A DNA stretch of 64,000 nucleotides from Symsagittifera roscoffensis (taxonomy: Eukaryota > Xenacoelomorpha > Acoela > Convolutidae): the NCBI RefSeq assembly GCF_963678635.1, contig NC_087069.1:2494166-2558165 (forward strand), written 5' to 3'. Below are positions 10,640-21,421 of the stretch, piece after piece. The notes below the pieces were generated by a model. That model ran no database searches. It was not told where the DNA came from and was given only the letters and a program-made list of their open reading frames with translations. The translations under genes and the position numbers were made by a program. Numbering within the stretch: position 1 is the stretch's first letter; the number at the start of each line of letters is the position of its first letter.

Positions 10640-11400
10640 TTCTTTACATACAAAAGGGCATGCAGGTTCAGAAAAAAAAATTTAAACTTCACCCTAAACT
10701 TTTACTTTCAAAATGCACCAATTTGGATAAAAATATTATGCAATGATTTCATAAAATGTGGTCATAAGTTTCACAAAGGGCCTATATCAACCTCCTCAGA
10801 AGGAAACTCGTATATCATGGTATTGGTTGATGCATTCACGCAAATTCTGTAAATCATTGTAACGCTTAATATGCATACACAACACTTTACAAACACTGGA
10901 TATCTAAAATTTGACTATCAGAAATCGTTGTCACAGACAATGGAACATAACTCATCACTAAAGAAATAGTAACATTATGCCACCTCTATAATATAAAACA
11001 GAAACCTAGAACATCCCATGCCCTGTGGACAAATAGAATAGTTGAAGGAATGAATCATTTTTTACAAGAATACCTCCGATGTAGTATGAACGGACTTGAA
11101 AAAAAGACCTAAAGTTCAACAGACGTAACGTTGTTCCCATTAGCACATCATTCACGAATTACAAAAGTTCTTCGACTATCGCCTTAGAAATGGTTTTAAA
11201 CCGAAAACGACGTAAACCTATAAGGTTCACTGCAAACTCCTCAAAAAACGCACAGGGTTATTGTCAACCCAACAAAGATTCAGTTTGTTGAAATCTACAA
11301 CATCACACTCATGACGAAGATCATTCTCACCCTCCACAAAATTTAAAATTAGCCTGTGGAACACGTACAGAATGAATTTTAACCCGAGATGAAAACCATA
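10640..11400 (+). pseudogene. Integrase remnant with DD35E catalytic spacing
   Basis: A frame beginning near 10700 carries a C-x2/3-C-like zinc-binding tail (ILCNDFIKCGHKF), then GPISTSSEGNSYIMVLVDAF, whose VDAF aspartate is encoded at 10829-10831. After a stop and a frame change, VTDNGT places the second aspartate at 10936-10938. VEGMNHFLQEYL places the glutamate at 11044-11046, exactly 36 codons after the second aspartate, which is the DD35E spacing. The first-to-second aspartate distance (about 36 codons) is shorter than the usual 50-60 codons, implying a small internal deletion. This would have been the enzyme inserting element cDNA into host DNA. It is now inactive. Confidence 0.8.
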
Positions 11401-11460
11401 ATGAAATTAATTTAAAAAAATCAAATAAATTGTTACAAAGAAAAAACATTAAATCTTAAA

Positions 11461-11872
11461 ACTTCGCGTTTTACAACAGCATCAAACCTAAAATTAGAAA
11501 TATTTGCTTTACTCCCAAATTTTGTCATCCAATAAGGAATTATGAAAAAACTACAAACTATCCGAAAAGGACTTTTTCAAATAATGACTTACAAATGTCA
11601 CATATAAATTTATAGATCGTGATATAAAAAAAATAATACAAAATAATCTTTCACCATACTATCCGAAGGAATACGCCCTCCGTTAACAGAAATATTCTCC
11701 TTCAGAGGACTCCATATCATTGACAACACCGCACAAAATAAAATACAACAAAAAACAACAATTTCTAATTATCTATCTCAACATTCAGATGTATCACATC
11801 ACGATACTCCAGACGAACCCCAAAATTATATATATCAAAAATAAAGACTAAATCGTGAGTTACAAGATCAAT
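11461..11872 (+). other. Post-integrase region of the retroelement, unassigned
   Basis: AT-rich sequence with broken open pieces on the plus strand. It may belong to the retroelement's 3' region. No specific domain was recognised. Confidence 0.35.
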
Positions 11873-12151
11873 TTCTTATACCCGAAATTAAACAAAAATC
11901 ACAACCACGTCAATCATCTTGTCTTGGAAGTCAATCTAGAAAAGATTATAAAAGTTTTGTCCCACAGTCTAAAACACACCTAAAAAGAAATTCAGAAACC
12001 CCATTGATAAATTAAACAACATAAACACATTTTCAAACAAGTTTTATAGTAATTGTTAATTACAACTTTCCATTCGCTTTGTGAAAACCATTTCAAAATC
12101 AACCAATCAAGTTGATTTGTAATCATCGTATATCTCTCCAACTTGAGCTAG
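11873..12151 (+). repeat. 279-bp tandem duplication, first unit
   Basis: The segment from TTCTTATACCCG to TTGAGCTAG is followed immediately by a virtually identical copy at 12152-12430. The unit includes a short open piece that ends at a TAA in both copies (peptide containing PEIKQKSQPRQSS). It is therefore probably the duplicated end of a former coding region. Confidence 0.9.
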
Positions 12152-12430
12152 TTCTTATACCCGAAATTAAACAAAAATCACAACCACGTCAATCATCTTG
12201 TCTTGGAAGTCAATCTAGAAAAGATTATAAAAGTTTTGTCCCACAGTCTAAAACACACCTAAAAAGAAATTCAGAAACCCCATTGATAAATTAAACAACA
12301 TAAACACATTTTCAAACAAGTTTTATAGTAATTGTTAATTACAACTTTCCATTCGCTTTGTGAAAACCATTTCAAAATCAACCAATCAAGTTGATTTGTA
12401 ATCATCGTATATCTCTCCAACTTGAGCTAG
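12152..12430 (+). repeat. 279-bp tandem duplication, second unit
   Basis: Near-perfect copy of 11873-12151. The identity contrasts with the strong decay around it, so the duplication is recent relative to the element's insertion, or is an assembly artefact. Confidence 0.9.
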
Positions 12431-13248
12431 ATCTGAAATTCTAAATTAAAGACCTCCAGATCAAACATAAGCACTACTCTTTTTTTGACAACCTAAACGG
12501 ATATCATATATAAGTTGCAACCCGCTTCTATCAATCAGCACACAAATACACAGTATTGTCTCATTTTATACCCTGTAATTCCCCCAAAGAAAAAATTGGA
12601 CTTGCTTAAAGTTTAAACTCGACATGATCATTTAGCCTAAAGTCGTTCTATCTTTAAATATCCCCTGATCATTATACAAATAAAAACAAGAATTAGAAAG
12701 CTAACACCTAATTACCCTCACTTTCTTTAACCAAAAACTCCTCATACCCAACCCACTTATCATAAATCGATATAAAATTCGACCACAATTAACTTCAACT
12801 GAGAAAAAATGATTCGATCAGCTTTTAGGATGCTTCTTCCCAACTCAGTCAAACAAATAAAACTCTTCATTTTAACCGTTTTTTGACACTTTTTCTGCTT
12901 TGCATTTTTCTCATAACTGACTTTTTAGAACCAACTATCCTCTTTTTCTACTTTTTTGCAGTCAATTCATTTCTTTCTATTACTTCATACAAAACTGCTT
13001 TGCTCTCTCCAAGACTATTGACCACCTATTCAGGTAGGAAACCTAAAATTTCTTAAAGGATACAAAAATACTGAGTAGAAAGCGTACTTTCATCTTTTTC
13101 GTAATTTTTCTAAGTTTTCTCATTTTTCTAGTCTTAAAAAGTCTTAAAGCTTAATAAGCAAAATGTACTTTTGCAACAGCAAAAATTTTGCCAATAAATT
13201 TTGCAGAAAAATACTGTAAAAGAAAACAAACCTAAATAAATAAGATAA

Positions 13249-13557
13249 AATAAGATCTATTTTAAAACTGCTAATCCAAACCATATCAAAGAATCCCCAT
13301 CAACCACTTTATCCCAGGACACCCCGACCACTCCAACATCTAGCCAAACAAGCCAACTCCAATCGTCTACACGTGTCTCATTTGTAGAAAACCTCTATCC
13401 ATTTGAAGAAAGACACGCACAAATATTCGAACCAATAACTCAAGCGATTCGTCAAGCACTCCTAAGTGAACCACAAGACGATCCAACATACAACACCTAT
13501 CCCTCACTTCAACAAGGCATTTATAGAACCAGACATCGAGCCAAATCTCAAATTTAA
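13249..13557 (+). pseudogene. Family X N-terminal P/S/T-rich frame
   Basis: An open frame without an in-frame ATG at its left end. The first 40 codons are rich in P, S, T and Q; then comes NLYPFEERHAQIFEP, a conserved hydrophobic helix-like stretch, then SLQQGIYRTR, then a stop. Copy 1 (735-880) and inverted copy 4 (around 51370-51450) preserve the ERHxSLxE and PQYEPT phrases despite many DNA differences. This indicates that the segment once coded for protein. The family is not recognised. A gag-like or glycoprotein N-terminal role is possible. Confidence 0.5.
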
Positions 13558-13865
13558 CACCTACAAAAGATAAACAAAATATTCAATTCCGACGGAATCG
13601 AATTTTTGCCACACCAAGATTCCATTTTAACAAACGCTAATCACCATCATCGACCCTTCTAGATCTTTATAGTAACCCAATACCTCTCCCTCCATTGCTG
13701 AAAACAATTTCCCAACAAAATACCCCAAACTTTCCATCAGACTATTTAGGTTCAACACCAAACTCGGAACAAATTTGTGAAATTTTTTTCTAACCCTCCC
13801 CCCTTTTTTCCTCGCATAGACTCCCACATTGGATGACATAAACATTTTCCCAGGGTGAACCAAAC

Positions 13866-14189
13866 TTGGTAAATGATTCCATAGACATTTCGTCAGACAC
13901 CTCTTTATCACTGCCAGAAACTCTTTCACTTCCATTAACAGCGTCAGCAACAGGTCAAACAACAACAACTACATTTCTCAAAGAGTTCCTAAATCCACTA
14001 GACGACAGATATCGCGAACTTCAAGATACAAGTATACCTTTACGATTAGATTGGAACACTTTTGTAGCACCTTTTCGACTTTTTGGCCAACACCTCGATA
14101 GTCAACGACAAAATAATCGGGCACTTAACAGACTACAGTACAGACAAAATAATCATAAAGACATAGAAAACATAATATTCCCATCTTAA
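13866..14189 (+). CDS. Family X 107-codon open frame, function unknown
   Basis: The frame begins ATG GTA AAT. It encodes a D/S/T-rich N-terminal third (ISSDTSLSLPETLSLP), a threonine run, and then a charged second half containing DDRYRELQDTSIPLRLDW and RQNNRALNRLQYRQNN, which looks helical. Copy 3 has the same length with few replacements (19491-19814), copy 1 is broken, and copy 4 preserves the DNA of the second half. No signal peptide, membrane segment or known domain is seen. It may be one piece of the element's structural protein, continuing the frame at 13249-13557 after frameshifts, rather than a separate gene. Confidence 0.45.
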   Translation: MVNDSIDISSDTSLSLPETLSLPLTASATGQTTTTTFLKEFLNPLDDRYRELQDTSIPLRLDWNTFVAPFRLFGQHLDSQRQNNRALNRLQYRQNNHKDIENIIFPS

Positions 14190-14569
14190 TCCAACATAAT
14201 CTAACTCTTAATTTCCAAATTACCGTAAAACTAAAAAATTTGGTACATGATCTACTACCACTTTCTCCACCAAACATGGAAGCTAAATTTTACCCCCTCC
14301 ATTTATAACAACAGAACTTATCTACAAGTACGATCGATACATAAAAACACAATAGGCTGTATAAACTTTTATTTTCCCTTCTCAGGATTATCATACACAT
14401 GTATCTTCTAATAGTCCTTCTTAAAAAAATCCTTTCCACTCTAGTATTTTTATGACCCATACCTCATCAAAATTATCATCCCCTCTCCCCAAAAAAAACA
14501 GGACCACAAGACAACCTTGGTACACATTACGATTGTGAAGAAAATCAACAAAAAATTTTACATTAATAC

Positions 14570-16640
14570 GCAACTATTCAAGTAAAACAATGCGAATCGG
14601 AACCAAAAGACAGCGAGTCAAAAACTATTGCAGCTAGACTTTACTCAAAAGCACGAGCTAGAACTCTAAAAGGATTTAATATTACAGCTAAATTTTCAAA
14701 AAAGAAAGTACATTGTTCACAAAAATCAAATAACAACAAAAAATAATTCAACCATGAATCCTTTTATCGAAACATATCAAAAAACTATTAATTCTCAAAT
14801 CTCAAGATTGCTTAACAATTTGCAACGTTTAAAACTTGTCACAAATGATTGCACAAATCGTGAATTAAAAAAACTTTCATGTTTTTCCAGACTCTACACG
14901 CCAAACAGAACTTAAACAATATCAAAGTCATATTAAATTAGACGATGAATTCCCCCTCATGGCGCACAGGGACGTTAAACATATGACTTACATGCAAAAA
15001 AACTGGGGACAACACATCGGAATCAATAATCCATCAAACTGTAACGCAGACACTAAAAGTAAAGGTTACAAAAAATAATGTTTTTTGATTGAAAAATTCA
15101 ACTAGAAAAAGAACAGCTCAAACGGGTTTTAGAAGACGATACCATATTGCATCGAGGAATACGCTTACCTTGTAAAAATTATCAAGGATAGTGCGACCCA
15201 GCTACACGAACAGAGGCAACTATAGTTTGGTTCCCTGAAGACACACGTACCACTTTTCAAGTAGCTAAAATTCACGCAAAAATGATTTTTTTAACCAAAA
15301 ATTGTTTATAGAATCTACGCCTTTCAATAAAAAAAATCTAATCAAGCGCAATAGATCAAACCCACAAAAATATAGAAAGAAGATGGTATAGAAAAGAAAT
15401 TAACACGCTTTCAAATTTACCCTGAAAAGGAAGTAGCTTGTAAGTATCCCAAACCACTTTTCAAAACTCAAAATTCAGAAATTCTTGTCAAATATGACAA
15501 AAGTTTCAACAAGAAAACAGGTAAATTAATTATTGACCCAGCACACCGAAATCAAAATTGAGACAAAAAAAGATTCTACAATCCTGTAAAAATTTATGAA
15601 AATGCAGGAAAAACTGGCGAAAAAAGTCAACCAGATTAAAAAGATAGTACACGACTACAAGAAGTTTCGCTAATAAATAACTCTTATTTGGATGCAATCC
15701 ACTATAATATACATCTTGATAAGAAATTGGAATACAAAATAAGTAGAATTTATCAAGAAATGTCAATCTCTGAATTAGAAACACTTCATCATCTATATGA
15801 ACTCGAACAAACACAAATACTACAATCACTCGCTTCAGCAGTACTTAAAATACCCTGCACAGGATACCTATTATCATGCAAGCGCTCTTACTTCATTGAC
15901 TATGAGGGAAACGTTCTTTGATATTACGCATGCAATAAAAAATCTTCTACACTTTATGTTTTTGAAGACAAAAGATGCTACCAACGAATCCCTATATTTT
16001 GTTTTTAAAAATACAGTACATTTTGTAGACGAACTATCATGATGCACTTATTTTAGGGATGCAGTTGTCCCGCGTGGATTTGAAAGAAACCACAACGTTG
16101 TACAGCTAAATTTTATCTTCTCACCCCATATCCTACACTATTGTCACCTTTAAAAAAAATTCACGCGAGATTATACGCGCAATCGCTCGTAACTCAAATA
16201 TAGTTTTACCATCAATAACCATATACCCTCGATCAAAAATAAAGCAAAACGTTCGAACACAACAACTTCAAGAACTCCTCGCCAAAAATGGATACAATAT
16301 AAAGACAGTCAATTGATCAAAACTTACTAGAAGTAGCTGAAACAGCAGGCTTCTCAGATTTTTATAAACAAGACTATAGCGGATACTTTAGAGAAATATT
16401 AGATTATATTTATCTTAACGGTGAAAAATACCCTCCGCAAACATCTCATCAATTAATGTTTTTAGTTTTGTTAATATAAAAACAAACTCCTAGCTTTTCT
16501 AGAATGGCGCTGCTATTTTTTCAAAAAACTGATTATATTATTCGCAATGTTGCATTTTGTTGGATTTCTATTTTCACTGCTCAAAAATATCTACAACACA
16601 TCTGCAATGCGCAAGCAAAATGATAGACGTGCAATCGTAG
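14570..16640 (+). pseudogene. Envelope-glycoprotein-like remnant of the family X element
   Basis: A long region that codes only in pieces, with several frame changes and stops. Readable parts include FQVAKIHAKM (near 15256), a heptad-like helix SELETLHHLYELEQTQIL (within 15760-15830), a cysteine-bearing segment with IPCTGYLLSCKRSYF (about 15850-15895), RAIARNSNIVLPSI (16176-16217), and a hydrophobic stretch near 16500-16600 that could be a membrane anchor. The order (ectodomain with a coiled coil, paired cysteines, then an anchor) fits an envelope protein. Inverted copy 4 preserves the protein-level similarity at FQVA and RAIA. The exact glycoprotein family was not established. A chuvirus-like or errantivirus-like origin is only a guess. 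The gene is disabled in this copy. Confidence 0.45.
15688..15921 (+). pseudogene. Longest surviving open piece of the envelope-like remnant
   Basis: This 77-codon piece is the best-preserved part of the envelope-like region. It is predicted mainly helical at first, with a leucine-rich run, and then has two cysteines spaced by seven residues followed by aromatic residues and an acidic patch. The adjacent frame overlapping from 15797 continues the coding trend to 16042, so a single-base change separates the two. It is not a stand-alone gene. Confidence 0.4.
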
Positions 16641-17352
16641 CACGCAATTCATATGCATAATTTTTTGGAATATTTTCGACCTCAATGAACAAAATCCTTC
16701 TTGACGCTCCAATTAGCGAATAGAATAAAACGGTAGCTCTGAAACCAAACAATTATGACACTCCACAAGACAAAACAAATTCAGCAACGCCACAGTTACA
16801 CAGTCTAAAAAATAGTCACCTGATATCCTTAGTTCTACAAAGTTATAGGAACACACTAGCATTCAATGGGCATACCTCTCAAGGTAGTAATTTTCCACGA
16901 AGTCCAAAATCTCATATAACACTTAATCAACCAAATATTGATGACACATATGAACACATTGTATAAAAACCACACACAATAAATTGATCGTCTTTTTAGC
17001 CCACGATGAGCCGACAGATTGGATTCCTCAGCCGTTCCCTTTCCTATCCATCAAACCTCCAACGCCACTCCTGTCGCATTTCACTCTCATACCTCACCTC
17101 TTTCTTCTCGAATTTCCAGTTTTTTTTCTTATAACACACCACGCATGAATTCACACCACTCAATCCAAACAGTTTTTAACACCATATTTTTTAAATAATT
17201 CTGATATAGAAACCCCTGATAGGTTCCTTAACTCCAGACCCAGCCCTACAAATTTTTCCCAACCATTTTTTCAACCCATTGCCTCCCAACGTGTCGATGA
17301 AACCTCTCCCATCCCATCTTCATACACTGATGATACCCCTATCCTTTCCCCA
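16641..17352 (+). other. Degraded coding-like stretch after the envelope remnant
   Basis: Composition changes from AT-rich to C- and T-rich on the plus strand. Translations are proline-, serine- and threonine-rich in short pieces. It may be the cytoplasmic or linker part of an element protein. No domain was recognised. Confidence 0.3.
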
Positions 17353-17574
17353 ATGTCAAGTAATCAACCCGACGCACCCAGCCCAATGACAGACAATCAA
17401 CTGGAGAAAAAACTAGATAATTTTATAACTCAACAACAGCATCTTCAAGACACAAATAACAAGTTAACAATTCATCAGCTTACTCACTCGGCCTCAAAAT
17501 CCGTATCCTCATCTCATTCAGTTCCTATTGCACTTACAGGAGCACGACGAGTTTTTAAACGAAAGCACACTTAG
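17353..17574 (+). CDS. Open frame of 73 codons, unknown, probably retroelement-derived
   Basis: The frame starts with ATG and encodes a polar sequence with DNQLEKKLDNFITQQQHLQD, a short amphipathic helix or coiled coil, followed by an S/H-rich part and a basic C-terminus (GARRVFKRKH). It lies in C/T-rich DNA that continues as coding-like relics on the same strand. It has no signal peptide and no recognisable domain. It could be an internal fragment of a longer decayed protein. Confidence 0.3.
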   Translation: MSSNQPDAPSPMTDNQLEKKLDNFITQQQHLQDTNNKLTIHQLTHSASKSVSSSHSVPIALTGARRVFKRKHT

Positions 17575-18441
17575 TCTACATCTCAATTTCCTATTAGTCG
17601 TCCATGTTCATCAAGTCTATATTCCCATCACCAGCAACACACTAACATACCAGACTGTTTAATCAACAACCTATCATTTTCACCCAATATACGTACTATG
17701 CAACTAACATTATAATCAAACTGAACTTATTCGTTGATGAAAATGTGCTAGTTCCCACACTCTGCTGGACTTCCTACTACAAGTTTACTAATCGTCTGAA
17801 ACTCCCACCAAAAACAAACCCGAAGACAATAATTTCTGCCACTCCTTCATTCACCAAATAACCACCGCACTTAACGAGAATTAATTAACTACAATCGGCC
17901 TAAACCAAATCATAAATAGATTTATAGCACCACGCGCAAACAGATCTTCCCTTAACCACTATGATCATGCTGTTACCAGATACATGGCAGATACCCCACA
18001 TGAAGACGATTCCAACACTAATCCTCAACTCACTGAAAATTTTTCATCAGATCAGAATAAATATTCCACTAAGATAGCACTAATAAAAAATTTGATAACA
18101 TAATCTCCCGCGCACTAACAAACACAAAAGCCTACGAACATTTTTCAGTAAGTTCAAACATTTTGCACTCACATTTCAACTCCTTACATCCAAGGAAAGA
18201 AACATCCACTGTTCTCATGAAATTAGGTTAAAGACTAAACTAACCCACGTCTACACGTGTTATAAATTTAACAAAAGAATTATATCACAAAAACACAAGC
18301 CCGTAACCCACAACATCGTTTTAAGTTTATCAATTCCAAGTTCACGTAACCAAATTTCCTATTATTCACCTATTGTAATATACCTACTAACTTACATGGC
18401 ATCCTCCGTAATTATGATCCCGTCAGACAAATGTGTATTTT
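17575..18441 (+). other. Decayed coding-like stretch
   Basis: Between stops, plus-strand pieces remain polar and protein-like, for example a segment around 17890-18080 with GLNQIINRFIAPRANRSSLN. No domain was recognised and frameshifts are frequent. Confidence 0.3.
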
Positions 18442-18741
18442 GATGATGCTCGCCCAATAAAAATTCCCCACAAATATGTACAGCCAATTGAATTAACCCT
18501 ACACGAGCACCTTCATAATACTAAATTTAATCACATGTTTTGAAACCTGATTCAAAACACAAATTATGAGTTTGCAACAGCTACCGAAGAAATAAAAATC
18601 ATCAGTACGCTTGAACTTCTTTGGCTTCTGCTTTGCACTAAAAACGTAATCCGCATAATAGCCAAGCATCTCATAACATGCGACACAAAAAAAACTAACA
18701 CCCCCTTGGGTTTTTCTTGGAAACAGAGCCCTGGTAAGTAA
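18442..18741 (+). pseudogene. Open relic of about 100 codons with a single internal stop
   Basis: One frame runs from 18442 to the stop at 18739-18741 with only one interruption, a TGA at 18541 that may have been TGG. It encodes DDARPIKIPHKYVQPIEL and later TEEIKIISTLELLWLLLC, a mixed polar and hydrophobic pattern typical of real protein. The reverse strand of part of this stretch is also open (18499-18783), but that translation has the odd composition of a shadow frame. The family is not recognised. A link to the preceding retroelement is likely by position only. Confidence 0.35.
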
Positions 18742-19380
18742 GAATTTCAAGATACACACTAAGAAATAAGACAAAACTCTCACTATTATTACACGTATGA
18801 TTCAAATTCTTTTTTTAGATTCCAGCAGTCATTCATCTGAAACATTAAAGTCCAAATAAAAAAACACAAAAACTTTTTTTAACTTTAAAACTTTAATCTA
18901 ACAATGAAACTGAATTATCCAAGTGCAATAAGTTTCATAACTTTTGCAATAAATTCATATTATTTTAGTAAAATTTAAAAAAATCCAAAGCAGTAAATTA
19001 ATCAAAAAATCCGAAGCGGCACTTAAAATACAAGAAACTAAACTTTTTATGTGTGCTTCTTTTATAATACGATACTTGTCATTCATTCGACCACATTTCA
19101 CACACTCCATTCACCAAACTTGTACAAATTTTCTAGGTAGAATGAGTTTAAAGTTTCAATAAAGACTGATAACAACTCTAAGTTGTTTTCAAGCGTTTCA
19201 AACGTTCCTTTAACCTGGTTGAAACAAACTATAAGTAAGCTTAAACCAACCAGCGCAGCTTACTAATACGACAGAACCAACCGCATGTGAAGGAAAGTCT
19301 CACGATAAACAAACCAGCTTAAACCCAAATTAAAACTGGATAAAACATTCTTTTGAAACCCATTTTCAAGTTTTATTTAC
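18742..19380. other. AT-rich spacer
   Basis: No gene, repeat or RNA was recognised between the coding relic and family X copy 3. Confidence 0.5.
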
Positions 19381-20816
19381 GTTCAACACCAAACTCGGAA
19401 CAAATTTGTGAAATTTTTTTAACCCCCCCTTTTTCCTCGCATAGACTCCCACATTGGATGACTTGAACATTTTCCCAGGGTGAACCAAACTTGGTAAATG
19501 AACCCATAGACATTTCGTCAGACACCTCTTTATCACTGCCGGAAACTCTTTCACTTCCATTAACAGCGTCAGCAACAGGTCAAACAACAACAACTACATT
19601 TCTCAAAGAGTTCCTAAATCCACTAGACGACAGATATCGCGAACTTCAAGATACAAGTATACCTTTACGATTAGATTGGAACACTTTTGTAGCACCTCTT
19701 CGAATTTTTGGCCAACACCTCGATAGTCAACGACAAAATAATCGGGCACTTAACAGACTACAATACAGACAAAATAATCATAAAGACATAGAAAACATAA
19801 TATTCCCATCTTAATCCAACATAATCTAACTCTTAATTTCCAAATTACCGTAAAACTAAAAAATTTGGTACATGATCTACTACCACTTTCTCCACCAAAC
19901 ACGGAAGCTAAATTTTACCCCCTCCATTTATAACAACAGAACTTATCTACAAGTACGATCGATACATGAAAACACAATAGGCTGTATAAAATATTATTTT
20001 CCCTTCTCAGGATTATCATACACATGTATCTTCTAATAGTCCTTCTTAAAAAAAATCCTTTCCACTCTTGTATTTTTATGACCCATACCTCATCAAAATT
20101 ATCATCCCCTCTCCCCAAAAAAACAGGACCACAAGACAACCTTGGTACACATTACGATTGTGAAGAAAATCAACAAAAAATTTTACATTAATACGCAACT
20201 ATTCAAGTAAAACAATGCGAATCGGAACCAAAAGACAGCGAGTCAAAAACTATTGCACCTAGACTTTACTCAAAAGCACGAGCTACAACTCTAAAAGGAT
20301 ATAATATTACAGCTAAATTTTCAGAAAAGAAAGTGCATTGTTCACAAAAATCAAATAACAACAAAAAATAATTCAACCTTGATTCCTTTTATCGAAAACA
20401 TATCAAAAAACTTTTAATTCTCAACTCTCGAGATTGCTTAACAATTTGCAACGTTTGAAACTTGTCACAAACGAAGGCACAAATCGTGAATTAAAAAAAT
20501 TTTCATGTTTTTCCAGACTCTACACGCCAAACAGAACTTAAACAATATCAAAGTCATATTAAATTAGACGATGAATTCCCCCTCATGGCGCACAGGGACG
20601 TTAAACATATGACTTACATGAAAAAAAACTGGAGACAACACATCGGAATCAATAATCCATCAAACTTTAACGCACACTAAAAGTAAAAGTTCCAAAAAAA
20701 TAATGTTTTTTGATTGAAAAATTCAACTAGAAAAAGAACAGCTCAAACGGGTTTTAAAAGACGACACCATATTGTATCAAGGAATACGCTTACCTTGTAA
20801 AATTTATCAAGGATAT
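19381..20816 (+). mobile_element. Family X element, copy 3 (internal fragment)
   Basis: It aligns at high identity with 13742 to about 15190 of copy 2. The left edge is abrupt at GTTCAACACC and the right edge is abrupt after ATCAAGGATA, where copy 2 continues. It contains the intact 107-codon frame and the beginning of the envelope-like region. It is closer to copy 2 than copy 1 is, suggesting a younger duplication or a shared recent source. No target-site duplication is seen at its edges, so it may have arisen by segmental duplication rather than insertion. Confidence 0.85.
19491..19814 (+). CDS. Family X 107-codon open frame in copy 3
   Basis: Same length and organisation as the frame at 13866-14189, with only a handful of replacements (for example N-terminal VNEP in place of VNDS, and LRIFG in place of FRLFG). 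Both copies remain open although their surroundings are broken. This could mean recent common ancestry or past constraint. The function is unknown. Confidence 0.45.
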   Translation: MVNEPIDISSDTSLSLPETLSLPLTASATGQTTTTTFLKEFLNPLDDRYRELQDTSIPLRLDWNTFVAPLRIFGQHLDSQRQNNRALNRLQYRQNNHKDIENIIFPS

Positions 20817-20818
20817 TT

Positions 20819-20889
20819 ATCATGATACTTAAACATACGTACTTAAAACTTAATCATGATACTTAAACCTACGTACTTAAACATATGTA
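20819..20889. repeat. Two-unit 34-bp direct repeat
   Basis: CATGATACTTAAAC begins at 20821 and again at 20855, each followed by an ACGTACTTAAA phrase. It sits directly at the right edge of family X copy 3, so it may mark the breakpoint. Confidence 0.6.
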
Positions 20890-21128
20890 AAGCTAAACAT
20901 ATAGATGTCTGATCTAATTAAGTACCTATTAAAACTAACATCATATTCAATTGATATTTATGATTCTCTGTCTCTCTCATGATTTCGAGGTCAGATTCGA
21001 ATCAGACATAAGTTTACCAATTGAAGTTAAATTGTTAACAGATTCTTCTTATCTCTCTTAACTATAGTTTGTGTCTCACTTCATATCATATAAGCTGTTT
21101 TCAGCTCGTAGAACTTATATCAAACAAA

Positions 21129-21136
21129 ATATAGAG
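21129..21136. repeat. Left 8-bp target-site duplication of the second MITE
   Basis: ATATAGAG immediately precedes the element and recurs exactly at 21414-21421. Confidence 0.85.
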
Positions 21137-21413
21137 CAGGGGCGGATCTTGGATTTTCTCGAGTGGGGGGGGGGGGGGGGGCGTTTTTCAAAGAAATGTT
21201 GAATTAATGTTCGACCTTTTTTTAGGACGACCGAATTGATTTTCTGAGCTCCCCCCTCAAATTTAGCTTTTATCGGCGTCGAAGGGAAAAAATGAAATCT
21301 CAGAAAAGGAAATCTCAAAGGGGCGGCAGGGGGTCTTTGGGTCGCCAGGGGGTCGAACTCCTAAAGGAAGCAGGCGTCCGCTTCCTCGCCCCCTCTCCCT
21401 AAATCCGCTGGTG
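21137..21413. mobile_element. hAT-type MITE, 277 bp, related to the first MITE
   Basis: It begins CAGGGGCGGATCTTGGA, followed by the TTTTCTCGAG phrase also present in the element at 4861. The right end (TAAATCCGCTGGTG) is a degraded terminal repeat. Exact ATATAGAG copies flank it. It contains a run of 17 G at about 21165-21181. It carries no transposase. Terminal decay suggests that it is immobile now. Confidence 0.82.
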
Positions 21414-21421
21414 ATATAGAG
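21414..21421. repeat. Right 8-bp target-site duplication of the second MITE
   Basis: Exact copy of ATATAGAG at 21129-21136. Confidence 0.85.

Larger units (their letters stand above)
7670..11460 (+). mobile_element. Degenerate Ty3/gypsy-like retroelement (gag-like, protease, RNase H, integrase remnants)
   Basis: Pol motifs occur in the Ty3/gypsy order on the plus strand: a DSGA protease site at 8861, an RNase H region with TDHKP at 9752-9766 and LADTLSR ending near 9909, and an integrase core with GPISTSSEGNSYIM, VTDNGT and VEGMN between 10778 and 11055. Integrase downstream of RNase H is the gypsy/retrovirus arrangement, not the Ty1/copia one. Stops and frameshifts break every domain. The interval between protease and RNase H is only about 0.6 kb, so the reverse transcriptase core has been deleted. 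Family X copy 2 follows at 12676 on the same strand and carries an envelope-like region. The two may be parts of one long element, but this is inference. Confidence 0.8.
12676..16640 (+). mobile_element. Family X element, copy 2 (most complete copy)
   Basis: The start matches window position 1, and similarity to copy 1 runs to about 14690. Copy 3 (19381-20816) matches from about 13742 to 15190. Copy 4 (52153-48350, minus strand) matches from near the start through the envelope-like part at about 16200. The element contains, in order, a P/S/T-rich frame (13249-13557), a 107-codon frame (13866-14189) and an envelope-like pseudogene (about 14570-16640). Its right end is uncertain, because coding-like relics continue to 18741. 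No long terminal repeats were seen. Confidence 0.7.

Noticed and set aside
1-14690. Copies 1 and 2 of family X as the two LTRs of one retroelement
   Set aside because: Copies 2 and 3 share sequence beyond the end of copy 1, and the repeated part contains coding sequence. Copy 1 is therefore a truncated element and not an LTR.
18499-18783. 94-codon minus-strand frame
   Set aside because: The plus strand of the same stretch has a more protein-like frame. The minus translation has low-complexity hydrophobic and aromatic composition typical of a shadow.
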